A DNA stretch of 64,000 nt from JAJISG01 sp964347345 (lineage in GTDB: Archaea; Thermoplasmatota; Thermoplasmata; RBG-16-68-12; JAJISG01), in NCBI GenBank assembly GCA_964347345.1, contig CAYFYB010000001.1:119244-183243 (forward strand). The letters are read 5' to 3'. A program made the translations under genes and the position numbers. Positions 33,108 to 41,833 of this stretch are shown piece by piece. Numbering within the stretch: the first letter of the stretch is position 1; each line of letters opens with the position of its first letter. Below the pieces are notes generated by a model. It saw only the letters and a program-made list of their open reading frames with translations, ran no database searches and had not been told where the DNA came from.

Positions 33108-34862
33108 ATGGTAAGACTTGATCGCTTCGTGAAACAGCTTCTGATGGCTTCGGCCGTTGCCCTGAGCATCGTACTCATTCTGAGCGGTTCCAGCGTCCTG
33201 GGGAGCCATCAGGCCGACCGGAGGATGCCGCTGACGGATGGGGGAATCCCAAAGACTCCCAACTATGTGGAACTCACCCAGAAGGCACAGTACGGGGACG
33301 TGACGCTGCTGGATCTGACTCACTCCATTCGGAACGGCGTCCCGACCTTCTTTGGTCCCTTCAGTGGGCATGAGAACACCTTCATCTGGGACAGAGATGG
33401 GTTCTACGCCAACCAGCTGACGATGTTTGAAAACGTGGGGACGCAGATAGATGCCCCTGCTCACTTCGTGCCGGGAGCCAGGCCCCTCCACGAGCTTCGC
33501 CTGGACAGTCTCATGGGCGTCGCCGTGAAGGTTGACCTGAAGGATGTCATCGCAGCGAAGGGTGATCCGAACTATGCCATCACAGGGGATGACATCAGGG
33601 CCTGGGAGCAGGCCACTGGGGTAGACATCGGCCCGGGCCATATCGTTCTCATTCGCACCGGCTGGGCGGAGCTTTGGAATAGCTTCGTCGTGGGGAACAA
33701 TTCCAAGTTCAGCGATGGGTTCCCTGGGCTACACGCCAGCGCCGCTGAGTATCTGGTCTCCCGAGACATAAAAGGATGGGGTATCGACACCACGAGTCAG
33801 GACCCGGCATCCTCCGCCGACTTCTCAGCCCACCATATCATGGGTGAGAACGATGTCTGGGCATTGGAGAATGTGGACAACCTGGCCCGCATCCCCACCT
33901 TCAGCCTCCTCGTTGTAGGACCTGCGAAGATAAAGGGTCCCAGCGGGACTGCCTCTGGCGGTCCAGCCAGGGTTTGGTCTCTCTTTAACAGGGACGACGC
34001 CAGGGGGTTTGCCGAGGGCGTGGACGAGATGTTCCAGGCCATCTTCGCCCAGGGCAAGGCCTTCGACCTCTCCCAAACCCTCGAGAACGGGATTCCCACT
34101 TACTTCGGACCGTACGAGGGGATTACCGAGCCTTTCGGTTACGCTGATGGCTTCCTGCTCACCCATCTGGGCACAGTCTCTGAGCACACTGGGACCCACG
34201 TCGACGCCCCCGCCCACTTTAAGAAGGGACATCCGTACCTGGACCAGATCGACCTGAGGCAGCTGGTGGCGGATGCCGTCATCGTCGATGCCTCCGGTTT
34301 CGTGGGCGACGGCCTGATAACGGCAGTGGAAATCGAGGCATGGGAGTCGTCGAACGAGGCCATCCAGGCAGGGAACCTCGTGTTCTTCTCCACGGGATGG
34401 GGGGCCCTGTGGGATGACTACGTCGACGGCACTAGTACCGCCTACTTCGATGACTTCCCTGGAATCAGCCAGGATGCGGCCGAGCTTCTAGTAGCGAGGT
34501 CAGTGACGGGGGTCGGCATAGACACCTTGAGCATTGACCCGAAGGCCTCCGTGACCTTCGATGCTCATCATGTCCTCGCAGCCGCTGACATCTGGATTGC
34601 AGAAAACCTGGCGGACATGGCAGGCATGGGCGTCCTGGGGAAGAGGCTCTTCGTCAACGTCCTGCCTTGGATGATCTGGCATGGAAGCGGAGGACCTGTC
34701 CGCATCCTCGCCTATGAGCTGCCGGACCCTGGTGAGAACTCTTCCGTCACATCTCTGGATGTGAAGTCCGGGACCATAGCTAGAGGCCTGCAGGCCCATG
34801 GGGTCATGGACAAGTCCCGGTCTTGGAGAAGGGTCAACCTCTCCTTTGTCGTGCCTCTTTAG
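33108..34862 (+). CDS. Secreted tandem cyclase (kynurenine-formamidase-like), one domain degenerate
   Basis: 584 residues with an N-terminal signal segment (about residues 10-32) and two copies of the cyclase/KynB-type domain (about 60-290 and 320-550). The metal-binding motif H-x-G-T-H-x-D-A-P-A-H-F is intact in domain 2 (EHTGTHVDAPAHF). In domain 1 it reads ENVGTQIDAPAHF: both metal-binding histidines are replaced by Asn and Gln. Domain 1 is therefore probably inactive or structural. Family members hydrolyse N-formylkynurenine or amides. Between hutU and the ftcD genes, an amidase-type role on a histidine or formyl compound is tempting but unproven. Export outside the cell argues against a simple hut step. 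Confidence 0.85.
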   Translation: MVRLDRFVKQLLMASAVALSIVLILSGSSVLGSHQADRRMPLTDGGIPKTPNYVELTQKAQYGDVTLLDLTHSIRNGVPTFFGPFSGHENTFIWDRDGFYANQLTMFENVGTQIDAPAHFVPGARPLHELRLDSLMGVAVKVDLKDVIAAKGDPNYAITGDDIRAWEQATGVDIGPGHIVLIRTGWAELWNSFVVGNNSKFSDGFPGLHASAAEYLVSRDIKGWGIDTTSQDPASSADFSAHHIMGENDVWALENVDNLARIPTFSLLVVGPAKIKGPSGTASGGPARVWSLFNRDDARGFAEGVDEMFQAIFAQGKAFDLSQTLENGIPTYFGPYEGITEPFGYADGFLLTHLGTVSEHTGTHVDAPAHFKKGHPYLDQIDLRQLVADAVIVDASGFVGDGLITAVEIEAWESSNEAIQAGNLVFFSTGWGALWDDYVDGTSTAYFDDFPGISQDAAELLVARSVTGVGIDTLSIDPKASVTFDAHHVLAAADIWIAENLADMAGMGVLGKRLFVNVLPWMIWHGSGGPVRILAYELPDPGENSSVTSLDVKSGTIARGLQAHGVMDKSRSWRRVNLSFVVPL

Positions 34863-34881
34863 GCTGCCGCAGGGTATGGAG

Positions 34882-35514
34882 TCACTTGCTCCTTGACTCC
34901 ATGGTCACGAGGACGCTCGAGTGAAGACGGGAAGCTTCCCTCTCCAGCTCACGAAGTTCTTGCTCTGCCGCCTCCACGTATGACGGGGCCTTGATGGATG
35001 CCAAGTTTACGAGGACATTCAAGCGGGCTCCATGAAAGCAGGCTAGCGCAAGGTGGGCAGCGGTTCCCGCATCGGAGAGTGCATTCACGTTGCCCTTGGC
35101 AGCCACGTCCTGGGTGGCGCGTAGAACGTCCACGCTCCGACGTGCGGTTTCCAAGGGAGCATCGGCCGCTCCTCGCAGCGACCGCTGGATCGCCTCCTTC
35201 CGTCTTTCCTTCGCCTCAGGAGTGGAGCGGTCCATCCGAAAAGCCTCGGAAACGGCATCGTAGGCCTTGGCGTCCCTTACCACGAGATCCTCTAGCTGGC
35301 CGCGAAGCATCTCAGAGTGCTCCAACCACTTCTCCATTTCCTCGTGGACGTCTTCGTAGCCCTCCTTGCCGATGGTGAGCCTGCACACCATCGAGACCAG
35401 GCCTCCAGCCAGAGATCCCGCGAGGGCGGCCACGCTTCCGCCACCGGGCGTAGGCTTCTTGGAAGCAACGTCCTCTAGGAAGGTCTTGAGGGGAGCCCCC
35501 AGATCTACTCCCAT
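34882..35514 (-). CDS. fchA: Formimidoyltetrahydrofolate cyclodeaminase
   Basis: Converts 5-formimino-THF to 5,10-methenyl-THF plus ammonia. 210 residues, matching the C-terminal domain of mammalian FTCD as a separate protein. The family N-terminus KTFLEDVASKKPTPGGGSVAALAGSLAGGLVSMV is complete. The rest is all-helical, as expected. The ATG at 35514 lies inside the end of the upstream formiminotransferase gene (10-base overlap), so the two-step enzyme is split but translationally coupled. Confidence 0.93.
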   Translation of the reverse strand: MGVDLGAPLKTFLEDVASKKPTPGGGSVAALAGSLAGGLVSMVCRLTIGKEGYEDVHEEMEKWLEHSEMLRGQLEDLVVRDAKAYDAVSEAFRMDRSTPEAKERRKEAIQRSLRGAADAPLETARRSVDVLRATQDVAAKGNVNALSDAGTAAHLALACFHGARLNVLVNLASIKAPSYVEAAEQELRELEREASRLHSSVLVTMESRSK

Positions 35515-36404
35515 AGCCTCCTCTCCAGAATCTGGTCCCTGCTGAAGGTCTGAAGTTGAAGATAGAACTCGGCGCAGTCGAGAAGGGCATCCAGAGGCAC
35601 CAGGCCCACGATCTCACTGCTGTCGATGGGCACGTCGGCCGCTTTCGCATCTTCCCGGATGGCTTCGAAGACCCTCGGGATGGCGGTCACCCTGAAGTTG
35701 AGGAGGTTCATGGAGACCTGGACCATGCCCTTTTCCTCCAGCCTGAAGCCCTTGGCCTGCACCTCGGGAAATCCGCCACTGGAGGCCCTTATCTTCTTGG
35801 CTATCCTCTTCGCTACGTCGAGGTCATCCGTACAGAGGTTGACGTTGTAGGCTATCAGGGGACCTCGGGCGCCAACCACCGTGGCGCCAGCCGTTGGGTG
35901 AATCCTCGCCTCCCCCACGTCTGGGTCCCTTTCGGGATCGACACCCATCTCCTCCTTCAAGGCCTCGAACTCTCCCTTGCGGATGTTGGGGAGGAGTCGC
36001 CTCTCGGGCTTGAGGGCTGCCTCGGCGTAGAAGTATATCGGGACTCTGAGTTCACCCCAAATCCTCTCTCCCAGCTGACGGGCGAGCTGGACGCACTCCT
36101 CCATGGAGATGTTGGATATGGGGATGAAGGGGACGACGTCCGCCGCGCCGATGCGAGGATGCTCGCCTTGGTGGACGTTCAGGTCGATGAGTTCTGCCGC
36201 TCGGGCCACGGCGCGGAAGGCGGCCTCTTGGACGACCCCGGGCTCCCCGATGAAGGTAAGGACCGCCCTGTTGTGGCTTGCATCCATTTCTGAATCCAAG
36301 AGCCGGACCCCCTTAACATCTTCCGCGGCGGAGGCGATGGCCTCCACAACGTCCTTCCTCCGGCCCTCGCTAAAGTTAGGAACACACTCGACAATCTGAG
36401 CCAT
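35505..36404 (-). CDS. ftcD: Glutamate formimidoyltransferase
   Basis: Moves the formimino group of N-formiminoglutamate, the product of histidine breakdown, onto tetrahydrofolate. 299 residues with the family opening VECVPNFSEGRRKDVVEAI, then SHNRAVLTFIGEP, HQGEHPRIGAADVVPFIPI (folate-binding loop with the catalytic His), and GARGPLIAYNVNL. This is the N-terminal half of FTCD as a stand-alone protein. A TATA-like minus-strand CTTAAGTAACC near 36425-36435 precedes the ATG. The pair feeds one-carbon units to purine synthesis. Confidence 0.94.
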   Translation of the reverse strand: MAQIVECVPNFSEGRRKDVVEAIASAAEDVKGVRLLDSEMDASHNRAVLTFIGEPGVVQEAAFRAVARAAELIDLNVHQGEHPRIGAADVVPFIPISNISMEECVQLARQLGERIWGELRVPIYFYAEAALKPERRLLPNIRKGEFEALKEEMGVDPERDPDVGEARIHPTAGATVVGARGPLIAYNVNLCTDDLDVAKRIAKKIRASSGGFPEVQAKGFRLEEKGMVQVSMNLLNFRVTAIPRVFEAIREDAKAADVPIDSSEIVGLVPLDALLDCAEFYLQLQTFSRDQILERRLWE

Positions 36405-36451
36405 GTGTCTCGTCAGGAGAACGGGTTACTTAAGGATGTCCGAGGCAAGTT

Positions 36452-36481
36452 GCTGCCCTACAACCCCCGGGCCCGGGCAGC
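36452..36481 (-). repeat. GC-rich hairpin between ftcD and the Lrp-TRASH gene
   Basis: GCTGCCC (36452-36458) pairs with GGGCAGC (36475-36481). Inside lies the perfect palindrome CCCGGGCCCGGG (36466-36477), which offers an alternative fold. It is downstream of the Lrp-TRASH gene and upstream of ftcD, so it may end one transcript. Confidence 0.35.
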
Positions 36482-36521
36482 GAAGGCGTCGAGCGTTGGG
36501 TTGAGTCATAGTAGACCGGAC

Positions 36522-37121
36522 TCACGCTGCCTCCTTGATTCTCTGGTACTTCTCGCGATACAGGTCTGCACAGCTGTTGCAGCAGAGGTAATGGTAACGG
36601 TCGTCCAGCTTCAGCTTCACAGGCCTCTCGGTTATTCTCTTCCCGCAGTAGAAGCAGTTCAGGGCAAGGGTGGTGTCTTCGTCTATGAGGGCCGGACTCT
36701 CATCCTTGTATGTCTCTAGGACCGCGTAGTCCTCGTATTCCACCACGCCTGCCAGTCCCGACACCCAGTCGAGGAATCCCATCAGAGCCTCGCTGCCCTT
36801 GAAGGCCGCCCTCACCATGAGGTTGAAACGACTCGCCTTGTACAGCTGACGAACCTCCTCTCTTGAAGCGAGTTCCTTGACAACCTTCAGCAACGCACCG
36901 GGTTCGACCTTGACGCGCAGGAAGACCGCACTGCCTTTAAGCTTCTCTGGCTGGACCACAGCTTGATAACCATCGATGATGCCCAGGGCCTCCAGTTCGC
37001 GCACCCTAGAGCTGACGGTGGGCGTGCTAGCTCCCACTTCGGAGGCCACCGTTCGCATAGAAGCCCTGCCGTTCTCCATAAGGGCCTTGATGATCTTGAG
37101 ATCCAGGCTGTCAAGTTTCAC
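36522..37121 (-). CDS. Lrp/AsnC-type regulator with C-terminal TRASH metal domain
   Basis: 199 residues. An N-terminal AsnC-type helix-turn-helix (LDLKIIKALMENGRASMRTVASEVGASTPTVSSRVRELEALGIIDGY) is followed by a ligand/RAM-like middle. The C-terminal TRASH domain has cysteines LNCFYCGK...YHYLCCNSCADLY. TRASH binds metal. HTH-TRASH proteins of Sulfolobus control copper export, so this is likely a metal-responsive repressor. No metal transporter is adjacent, so the regulon is unknown. It lies on the same strand upstream of the folate genes, separated by 117 bases with a hairpin. Confidence 0.85.
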   Translation of the reverse strand: MKLDSLDLKIIKALMENGRASMRTVASEVGASTPTVSSRVRELEALGIIDGYQAVVQPEKLKGSAVFLRVKVEPGALLKVVKELASREEVRQLYKASRFNLMVRAAFKGSEALMGFLDWVSGLAGVVEYEDYAVLETYKDESPALIDEDTTLALNCFYCGKRITERPVKLKLDDRYHYLCCNSCADLYREKYQRIKEAA

Positions 37122-37220
37122 GCACTACAATAGCCGTGACAGGACTTTAAGGTTTGATAACTGATGGTCCGTCGATGTGGACAGTTGTAAATGTGCCCCT
37201 CACCTTCAGGAGGCAAAGCC

Positions 37221-38321
37221 TCAAATCACACCAAATAGCCTTGCGATGCCCACGGCGGCTGCAATGACTGCACCAAGGATGGTAGCCACCTTGGCCCAAC
37301 TGATGGGGGCTGAGCCACGGACCTCGCCGGTCTGACCGTTGACAAGGAAGTGGTAGCGGCGGTGGCCATAGAGGTAGTTGGCTAGATAGATGGGCAGCAG
37401 GACGTGCTTCCAGGTGGGGTCAAGCAGACGCGTGTGTACTCTGAGATTGCGGTAGGTATCACCGCCCAGCTCTCTGCGGCAGGCGTGCCACTCTCTGGAC
37501 TTCATGGTGTCGCGAGCCGACTCCCACAGAGACTTCGGGTCCAGGGTGTACTCCTCGGCAGCGAAACCGGCCAGGTACTCGCCGCTGAATGGAACCAGCC
37601 GCTTTGTGTGAAAGGGCATTACCCTGGCCAGGGTCCCCTCAGGCAACCCCTGAGAGGCATAGACGAGAACGTCGTCGTAGAAATGGGAGTGATGGCCGGA
37701 GCGGTAAGTCCACCGGACCTTGCGGACCTGCTGCTGGTTCTTCCCTGAACCCACTGTGACGTAGTAGTAGTCTCCCCGCAGCCCTGACCAGTCTGACTCT
37801 GCCTGGGCGTCGAAGGTGAAGAACGGTGTGTACACGCCGCGGATGTTGGTTATGACGGCCTGGCGCTTTAGGGCCCCCGGGCTGATGAGCCGTCTCCACC
37901 AGGCGCCGAGCCACTGGCGGTACTTGCCCTGAGCGGCTGCCACGTCGAAGGCGAAGGGGACCACGGCGGTGGGGCGGACGATGTTGGGGTTGCTGGGGGC
38001 CTCCATAATGGCCTCGGAGCCGCAGTACAAGCATTCCGTGGCAATGGTGGACGGGTCCACCGCCTGCACGGCGCCACAGTTGTCGCACTTGAAGCTGCGT
38101 TGACTGACCCCCATGCCCTTGTCTCGGGTCGCCGGGTTCAGTGGTAGAGTCTCCAGGTCGTGCTCCTCGATGGCGGTCAGATCCATCTCGATCTTGTTCT
38201 CAGTGCCACAATAGGGGCATTTCATCTTCGAGGTGCCAGGGGCGAACGTCAATGAGGCCCCGCAGGAGGTGCAAGGGTAGCCCTCTATGGTTCCCTCAAG
38301 CTCCGACCTCTCCGGTTTCAT
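37221..38321 (-). CDS. Zinc-ribbon membrane protein of the SPFH operon
   Basis: 366 residues. Two treble-clef/zinc-ribbon units sit at the N-terminus (CTSCG...CPYCG and CDNCG...CLYCG). A large beta-rich middle (DYYYVTVGSGKNQQQVRKVRWTYRSGHHSHFYDDVLVYAS) follows, then YLYGHRRYHFLVNGQTGEVRG and one C-terminal membrane helix. This family recurs beside SPFH/virion-core-like genes; its role is unknown. ATG at 38321 was chosen for its AGGAGG five bases upstream; a longer frame to 38423 overlaps the SPFH gene end. It is the last gene of a three-gene minus-strand unit. Confidence 0.75.
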   Translation of the reverse strand: MKPERSELEGTIEGYPCTSCGASLTFAPGTSKMKCPYCGTENKIEMDLTAIEEHDLETLPLNPATRDKGMGVSQRSFKCDNCGAVQAVDPSTIATECLYCGSEAIMEAPSNPNIVRPTAVVPFAFDVAAAQGKYRQWLGAWWRRLISPGALKRQAVITNIRGVYTPFFTFDAQAESDWSGLRGDYYYVTVGSGKNQQQVRKVRWTYRSGHHSHFYDDVLVYASQGLPEGTLARVMPFHTKRLVPFSGEYLAGFAAEEYTLDPKSLWESARDTMKSREWHACRRELGGDTYRNLRVHTRLLDPTWKHVLLPIYLANYLYGHRRYHFLVNGQTGEVRGSAPISWAKVATILGAVIAAAVGIARLFGVI

Positions 38322-38415
38322 GGTGGCCTCCTGCTCCGTCCCACCCGTTTCAGGGTCCACCATTTCCGTACACCGTCCTGGCCTCGCACCCCAGTCCGGG
38401 AGCCCGGCCGGTCCT

Positions 38416-39426
38416 CTACTCACTCATCTTGGCGCCGCACTCGTTGCAGAACTTGCTTCCTCTTGGCACGAACCGCCCGCATTCGGGACAGTCTGTCCCC
38501 TGTTCCTGGCGAGCTCCGCACGAATTGCAGAACTTTGATCCCTCAGGGAGCATCGTCCCGCACTTGATGCAGGGCACACCCGGAGGTTGTCCCCGCTGTC
38601 GCATGGCATCCATCATCTGCCATCCCATGCCGATGCCAGCACCAACGCCCACACCAGCGGCTGCGCCTCCCCCCTCGGGGTTCACCGCGGCGTCCCGCAT
38701 GGCCTTACCGGACTGGTATCGCATGAAATCGGTCCCGGTGATGGCCATGGACGCCCGAGCATCCACGGCCGCCTGTACCTCATCGGGAAGGTTGATGCTC
38801 AATCCGCTGATCTTCTGTATCTCAAGGCCATACATCTCGAAGTGGGCCTTGCTCTTGGCGAGGATGGCCTGCTCAATCTCCTCCAGGTTGGCGGCTATGT
38901 CAAGAACTCCAAGCCCCTGGGCCTTCATCTCACCCAGGGCATCGTAGGTAACCACCACGATTTGCTCTTTGATCCTCTCCTCCACCTGATCGGATGTGGT
39001 CAGGTTCAGAGTTCCCACGAACTGGTTAATGAAGTTCTCAGGAGCGGAGACCCTGTATCGGAACTGTCCGTGAATTCTGAGGCTCACGACGGCGAACTCC
39101 CGGTCCCGGAACTGATATGGCTGCTTCGAACCGAACTTCCCGTCGAAGGGCTTCCTCTGGATGTAGTAGACCTCAGCCCTCTGCTCCACCCCGGAGAGAA
39201 GCTTCACAATGCGGCCCACCACGGGAGCGTTGATGCTTGTGAGGGCATACCTGGCTGGCCGATCTATGTACGCAAGGGCCTTTCCGTCCCGATAGAAGAC
39301 GGCGATCTCGTCCTCCCTGACGACGATGTTGTCGTTCAGCCGTATGTTTCTCGGGACGTGCCACATGATGTTCCCGCGCTTACTCTCGCTCTCCCACGCA
39401 AAGGTCTTCGACCCGAAGAGACTCAT
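38416..39426 (-). CDS. SPFH-domain protein with C-terminal double zinc ribbons
   Basis: 336 residues. An SPFH (stomatin/flotillin-like) domain at about residues 20-230 includes LNDNIVVREDEIAVFYRDGKALAYI and NQFVGTLNLTTSDQVEERIKEQIVVVTYDALGEM. A Gly/Ala-rich hinge follows, then four short zinc knuckles (CIKCG, CNSCG, CPECG, CNECG). This matches the family nicknamed virion core protein after a poxvirus homologue. SPFH proteins assemble on membranes; the zinc tail may recruit partners. The start overlaps the upstream coiled-coil gene stop by 4 bases (ATGA). Confidence 0.85.
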   Translation of the reverse strand: MSLFGSKTFAWESESKRGNIMWHVPRNIRLNDNIVVREDEIAVFYRDGKALAYIDRPARYALTSINAPVVGRIVKLLSGVEQRAEVYYIQRKPFDGKFGSKQPYQFRDREFAVVSLRIHGQFRYRVSAPENFINQFVGTLNLTTSDQVEERIKEQIVVVTYDALGEMKAQGLGVLDIAANLEEIEQAILAKSKAHFEMYGLEIQKISGLSINLPDEVQAAVDARASMAITGTDFMRYQSGKAMRDAAVNPEGGGAAAGVGVGAGIGMGWQMMDAMRQRGQPPGVPCIKCGTMLPEGSKFCNSCGARQEQGTDCPECGRFVPRGSKFCNECGAKMSE

Positions 39427-39953
39427 CTACCCACCTCCGTACCTGAAATCACGAGCATCCTCCTCTTGAACTTGTCTTCGAAGCTGTCCAGCAGGGACCT
39501 GATCTTCCTGGCGTGCTCGGGGACCTGCTTATAGTCGTCAGTGATGGCCTTCAAGGCTGCGGCCTCCTGACCCAGGGCCGCGACGTCTTCGAGCATGGAA
39601 GCATCGTACTCGTAGAGACTATCCATTTCTCGTTCCTCTATGCGTACGTCCGCGGAAATCCCTGAATAGCCCCCCTCGGCGTGTCTCACTTTCCCCTCCA
39701 GGGCCTGGAAGCGGCTAATCAGCCGACCTATCGTGTCAAGTTCATTGAACCTGCCGTTCTCCGTCAGTCCCGCCCGGGCCTGCTCCGTTGCAAGGCGGGC
39801 CTCCTTCAGCATGTTCGCGATCTGGATGCGGAGCATGTTGTCCGCTGTCCTGATGTCCTCGCGCCTCCTGTATCCCGCGAAGCCTGGTATGTAAAGCTGG
39901 ATCCTCTTCAGGAGACCCCTGTCTTTTTCCACCTCGTCACGCAGGTCTGACAT
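39423..39953 (-). CDS. Coiled-coil protein, first gene of the SPFH operon
   Basis: 176 residues, almost entirely helical with heptad-like spacing: RTADNMLRIQIANMLKEARLATEQARAGL in the middle and DVAALGQEAAALKAITDDYKQVPEHARKI toward the end. It starts with MSDLRDEVEKDRGLLKRIQLYIPGFAGYRRRED. No catalytic motif or membrane segment is seen. Its place ahead of SPFH and zinc-ribbon genes with a 4-base overlap suggests a scaffold in the same membrane-associated assembly, similar in spirit to PspA-type proteins, though homology to PspA is not shown. Confidence 0.7.
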   Translation of the reverse strand: MSDLRDEVEKDRGLLKRIQLYIPGFAGYRRREDIRTADNMLRIQIANMLKEARLATEQARAGLTENGRFNELDTIGRLISRFQALEGKVRHAEGGYSGISADVRIEEREMDSLYEYDASMLEDVAALGQEAAALKAITDDYKQVPEHARKIRSLLDSFEDKFKRRMLVISGTEVGR

Positions 39954-40016
39954 GGACTCACCGAGAGGGCAAGCGAGTATGTGGACTTGAAAGTTTTGGC
40001 GTGATTCTTACAGACG

Positions 40017-40217
40017 CTACCTTATCACCTTGGTGACGATGAGGTAGATCCCAGCTAGCAGAACGAGCAAGGGCCATACGATGTTCAAATCCACTACAAT
40101 CAGGTCCAGGTAGACCAGTAGCCAGATCATGCCCACTATGAGGAGTACGATGCCCCAGAAGATCCCCCCAGATTTCGTGGTGATCTCGGTAACCGTCCTT
40201 CGCGGTTCGCCCTTCAT
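40017..40217 (-). CDS. Small two-helix membrane protein (LiaI/DUF5668-like)
   Basis: 66 residues with two membrane helices (about 19-36 and 42-62) linked by LDLIVVDLNIVWP. The WGIVLLIVGMIWLL...IWPLLVLLAGIYLI pattern is that of the DUF5668/LiaF-N type, often tied to envelope stress responses. The ATG lies 24 bases from a TATA-like ATCTATAAAT at 40241-40250. It precedes the SPFH operon on the same strand by 64 bases, so it could be part of that unit. Confidence 0.65.
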   Translation of the reverse strand: MKGEPRRTVTEITTKSGGIFWGIVLLIVGMIWLLVYLDLIVVDLNIVWPLLVLLAGIYLIVTKVIR

Positions 40218-40240
40218 GCGATGCGCATTGGAAGTGAACG

Positions 40241-40250
40241 ATTTATAGAT
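40241..40250 (-). promoter_or_regulatory. TATA box of small membrane protein/SPFH region
   Basis: Minus-strand ATCTATAAAT, 24 bases before the ATG at 40217; predicts a leaderless transcript. Confidence 0.55.
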
Positions 40251-40324
40251 ATCCTCGCGGGGGCGTTGATGAGCTCACCGTAGCAGATGGAGGGGTCCAT
40301 CTTCTCAGCGCAATCTGGCAAACT

Positions 40325-40333
40325 TCTATAAAG
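40325..40333 (+). promoter_or_regulatory. TATA box of proS
   Basis: TCTATAAAG ends 26 bases before the proS ATG at 40359. Confidence 0.6.
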
Positions 40334-40358
40334 AGGCCGAATTATCGTCTCTGTTCCA

Positions 40359-41762
40359 ATGGAGAAGGACGAGGACTTCAGCGAGTGGTACAACCAGGCC
40401 ATCGACGAGGCCGGGCTAGTCGACAAGAGGTACCCCATCAAGGGAATGAACGTCTGGACCCCCTACGGCCTCAAGATCATGAGACTGATGAACGGCTACA
40501 TGCATGATGAGATGGACCGTACTGACCACCAGGAGGTCCAGTTCCCAGTCCTCGTGCCAGAGGACCAGTTCCTGAAGGAGGCAGACCACATCAAAGGCTT
40601 CGAAGAGCACGTCTATTGGGTCACCCACGCGGGCCTAAACCCCTTGGACGTTCGCCTACTACTTCGGCCCACGAGCGAGACAGCCATGTACTCCCTCTTC
40701 TCCCTCTGGGTCCGTTCCCACACCGACCTGCCTCTGAAAGTCTATCAGGTAGTAAGCGTGTTTCGTTACGAGACGAAGCAGACGAGGACTTTCCTGCGGG
40801 TCCGGGAGCTCTCTTTCTTCTTCGAGTCCCACACATGCCATGAGGACTTCGAAGATGCGGATCGGCAGATCAGGGAGGACCTGGAGATATGGAACCGTCT
40901 GGCCAAGAGGTTCGCCCTTCCGGCACTCCTCAATAAACGGCCTGACTGGGACAAGTTCCCGGGAGCCTTCTACAGCGTCGCGGCCGACTCCTTCGTGGTG
41001 GAGGCCAGGCGAGCCCTGCAGGTGGCCGGCATCCACCAGTACAGAGACAACTTCTCCAGGGTGTATGGAATAACCTTTGAGGACGGGAAAGGCGAGCGTC
41101 GATATGTCCATCAGACCACGTACGGCATGAGCGAGCGGATCCTGGGGGCCATCATCGCCATCCACGGGGATGACTTGGGTATCATCCTGCCTCCAGAGAT
41201 TGCTCCCATCCAGGCCGTCATCATACCGATACTGGCCAAGGGTCAGAAGGCGACCGTCACTAGGGAGGCGAAGGCCCTACACCAGGAGATCAGGGAGGCC
41301 GTGAGGGCCGACGTCGACCTCCGGAACCTCAGACCTGGGGCCAAGTTCTACGAGTGGGAGCGGAAGGGCGTCCCCTTGAGATTGGAGCTCGGCTTGGAGG
41401 AGATTGAGGGGGGTTACGTCACCCTCTGCCGTCGGGACACGGGACGGCGCAGAAAGGTGAAGAGGGAGGAGGCCGCGGAGCGGGTCAGCGCGGCCCTCAG
41501 ACGCATTCAGGCGGACATGTTCAGAAGAGCTCAGAAGGAACTCCGAGAGAATATCCACACGGCGAGTTCCTACGAGGATGCTCCATCGCGGGGCATCATC
41601 AGAGCCGGCTGGTGCGGCAAGGAAGCCTGCGGACGCAGGATGGAAGAGAAGCTTGACAGGGGAATCCTCGGGACTCCATACTTCGGTGAAGACTTCAAAG
41701 GCCAGTGCCTGGAGTGCGGAGAGGAGACCGCAACGGTGATCTACGCCGGCCGATCCTTCTAG
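40359..41762 (+). CDS. proS: Prolyl-tRNA synthetase, archaeal/eukaryotic type
   Basis: Charges tRNA-Pro. 467 residues of the short archaeal type without the bacterial editing insertion. Class II motifs are VWTPYGLKIMRLMN (motif 1 area), RPTSETAMYSLF with RYETKQTRTFLRVREL (motif 2), and QTTYGMSERILGAIIAIHGDD (motif 3 area). The anticodon-binding domain follows. The C-terminal zinc-binding extension has CGKEACGRR and CLECGEE. The ATG at 40359 is 26 bases from a TATA box. Confidence 0.96.
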   Translation: MEKDEDFSEWYNQAIDEAGLVDKRYPIKGMNVWTPYGLKIMRLMNGYMHDEMDRTDHQEVQFPVLVPEDQFLKEADHIKGFEEHVYWVTHAGLNPLDVRLLLRPTSETAMYSLFSLWVRSHTDLPLKVYQVVSVFRYETKQTRTFLRVRELSFFFESHTCHEDFEDADRQIREDLEIWNRLAKRFALPALLNKRPDWDKFPGAFYSVAADSFVVEARRALQVAGIHQYRDNFSRVYGITFEDGKGERRYVHQTTYGMSERILGAIIAIHGDDLGIILPPEIAPIQAVIIPILAKGQKATVTREAKALHQEIREAVRADVDLRNLRPGAKFYEWERKGVPLRLELGLEEIEGGYVTLCRRDTGRRRKVKREEAAERVSAALRRIQADMFRRAQKELRENIHTASSYEDAPSRGIIRAGWCGKEACGRRMEEKLDRGILGTPYFGEDFKGQCLECGEETATVIYAGRSF

Positions 41763-41833
41763 TTGAGTGTGACAGGGTCCGTCGCGAGAAGGTCTGGTCA
41801 GTTGTCTGGAAGGCGATTTCGTGCTCTTGACAC

